This document shows positions 63,340-64,000 of a stretch of DNA of 64,000 nt, one piece after another; the first letter of the stretch is position 1, and each line of letters starts with the position of its first letter. A program made the position numbers and the translations under genes. The notes beneath the pieces are model-generated. The model did no database searches and was not told where the DNA came from. It saw only the letters and a list, made by a program, of their open reading frames with translations. Source of the stretch: Phycisphaerae bacterium (GTDB lineage Bacteria; Planctomycetota; Phycisphaerae; Phycisphaerales; UBA1924); NCBI GenBank assembly GCA_030432255.1, contig JAUIHS010000011.1, positions 62,001 through 126,000 of the forward strand, read 5' to 3'.

Positions 63340-64000
63340 GTCAGGCCCGACTCCCGGAGACGATCGAGCAGAATCATCAGCGATGGGTCCATCGACTCAT
63401 GGATCTCCCACGGCTCATCCAGCAATGACAGGAGGCACGGCAGTGCATCACTGGGCACCGCCGGCATCCGGATCGCACCGACGTTCCGCTCCTCGCGGCA
63501 CCGCCCGGACGGCTGAATCTTCTCGAAGGGCCACGCCTCAAACAGCTTCTCCGCGCCGGTGATGTTCTGCCAGTCACCGGTCGGAACCGACGAATCGAAT
63601 GTCAGTCGACTCAGTTCGATGTCGTGCAGAACGACCCACGCCTCGGAGCGAAGCGAGTACAGCAATGCGAGCAGGTCCAGGACCGGGGCAGGATGCGCAT
63701 GGTTGCCATCAATGAACGCCAGGTCGATGCCCCCGCGTGGGAAGCATGTCGCCGCATCGTTCGCATTCGTCCGGGCATACATGCGGACGTGATCGATCAG
63801 TTCCGGCGCCATGTTCATCATGGCAGCGGCCATCGGACGGTCCGGATCGAAGTAGCAGCAGGCCGCGAGATCAAAGGTCGAGAGCCGTGCCTCGTCACCG
63901 CAGATGTGCTGCAATCCCGCTGCGATCATTGCGGTCGACACTCCGGAGGCCGTGCCGATCTCGATCATCTCGCGTGGATGCACCGCTTCGATCATGTCCC
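63336..64000 (-). CDS. Class I SAM-dependent methyltransferase (5' partial)
   Basis: At least 219 residues; the frame stays open to the window edge, so the N-terminus may be missing. The SAM motif I is EMIEIGTASGVSTAMIAAGL; motif with acidic residues IDLAFIDGNHAHPAP and a later VVLHDIEL are typical of CmcI/family-24-like O-methyltransferases. Overlaps the radical SAM gene start by four bases, indicating a two-gene modification unit. Confidence 0.82.
   Translation of the reverse strand, partial: DMIEAVHPREMIEIGTASGVSTAMIAAGLQHICGDEARLSTFDLAACCYFDPDRPMAAAMMNMAPELIDHVRMYARTNANDAATCFPRGGIDLAFIDGNHAHPAPVLDLLALLYSLRSEAWVVLHDIELSRLTFDSSVPTGDWQNITGAEKLFEAWPFEKIQPSGRCREERNVGAIRMPAVPSDALPCLLSLLDEPWEIHESMDPSLMILLDRLRESGLT

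Overview
The window is GC-rich DNA from a planctomycete, most likely a marine Phycisphaerae-type bacterium. This is inferred from several signs: secreted proteins ending either in paired dockerin-like Ca-binding repeats (D-x-N-x-D-G..DF-x-DLN) or in a short PAPG/PSPG + hydrophobic + RRRR sorting tail; DCNxNGxPDxCD repeats; an H-X9-DG pseudopilin; a small zinc-ribbon protein; and an ECF sigma factor overlapping a Ser/Thr kinase with TPRs. No species can be named from sequence alone. I saw no rRNA, tRNA, CRISPR array, insertion sequence or prophage.

Layout. 1-3.6 kb: 3' part of a large secreted multidomain protein, closed by a strong terminator. 3.7-9.4 kb (minus): a six-gene MacB/LolCDE-type ABC export operon (cysteine-rich secreted protein, HlyD-like adaptor, ATPase, two FtsX permeases, lipoprotein). 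9.5-12.8 kb: ECF sigma factor and Ser/Thr kinase, divergent from that operon across a 16-bp palindrome. 12.8-16.8 kb: YigZ-family protein, a 5'-truncated esterase/dockerin remnant, a SYLF lipoprotein, a PEP-CTERM-like protein and an MFS transporter. 16.9-22.4 kb: the most unusual locus, four overlapping genes encoding two tiny WXG100-like proteins (both WxD), a coiled-coil protein of unknown family and a 1319-residue membrane FtsK/SpoIIIE ATPase. It resembles a minimal type VII secretion system with no recognisable EccB/EccD/EccE or mycosin. 22.5-30.3 kb: glucokinase, a second PEP-CTERM-like protein and a 1983-residue secreted protein built from three ~454-residue tandem repeats.

30.3-33.7 kb (minus): a sugar ABC importer (binding protein and two permeases, no ATPase) with a palindromic operator candidate. 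33.9-34.9 kb: pseudopilin. 35.0-43.4 kb (minus): a complete cbb3 oxidase operon, ccoNO (fused)-Q-P-G-H-(TauE/SafE-like)-I-S, with a mono-haem CcoP. A divergent Rrf2-type regulator follows at 43.6 kb, then a porin, a zinc-ribbon protein, an unknown protein, a dockerin-tailed secreted protein, PEP carboxylase and a penicillin-acylase-family hydrolase up to 53.1 kb. 53.2-59.6 kb: another dockerin-tailed protein, a HldE-like bifunctional enzyme with inverted domain order overlapping a glycosyltransferase, a small membrane protein, and a three-gene ECF sigma/membrane protein/secretin-like operon. 59.7-64 kb: beta-CASP nuclease, then (minus) a B12-binding radical SAM enzyme and a methyltransferase cut by the window end.

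Physiologically the region joins microaerobic respiration (cbb3 with copper import and haem maturation), central carbon metabolism (glucokinase, PEP carboxylase, sugar uptake), envelope and export functions, and two sigma-factor signalling units. Overlapping ATGA/GTGA start-stop junctions are common and define the operons well.
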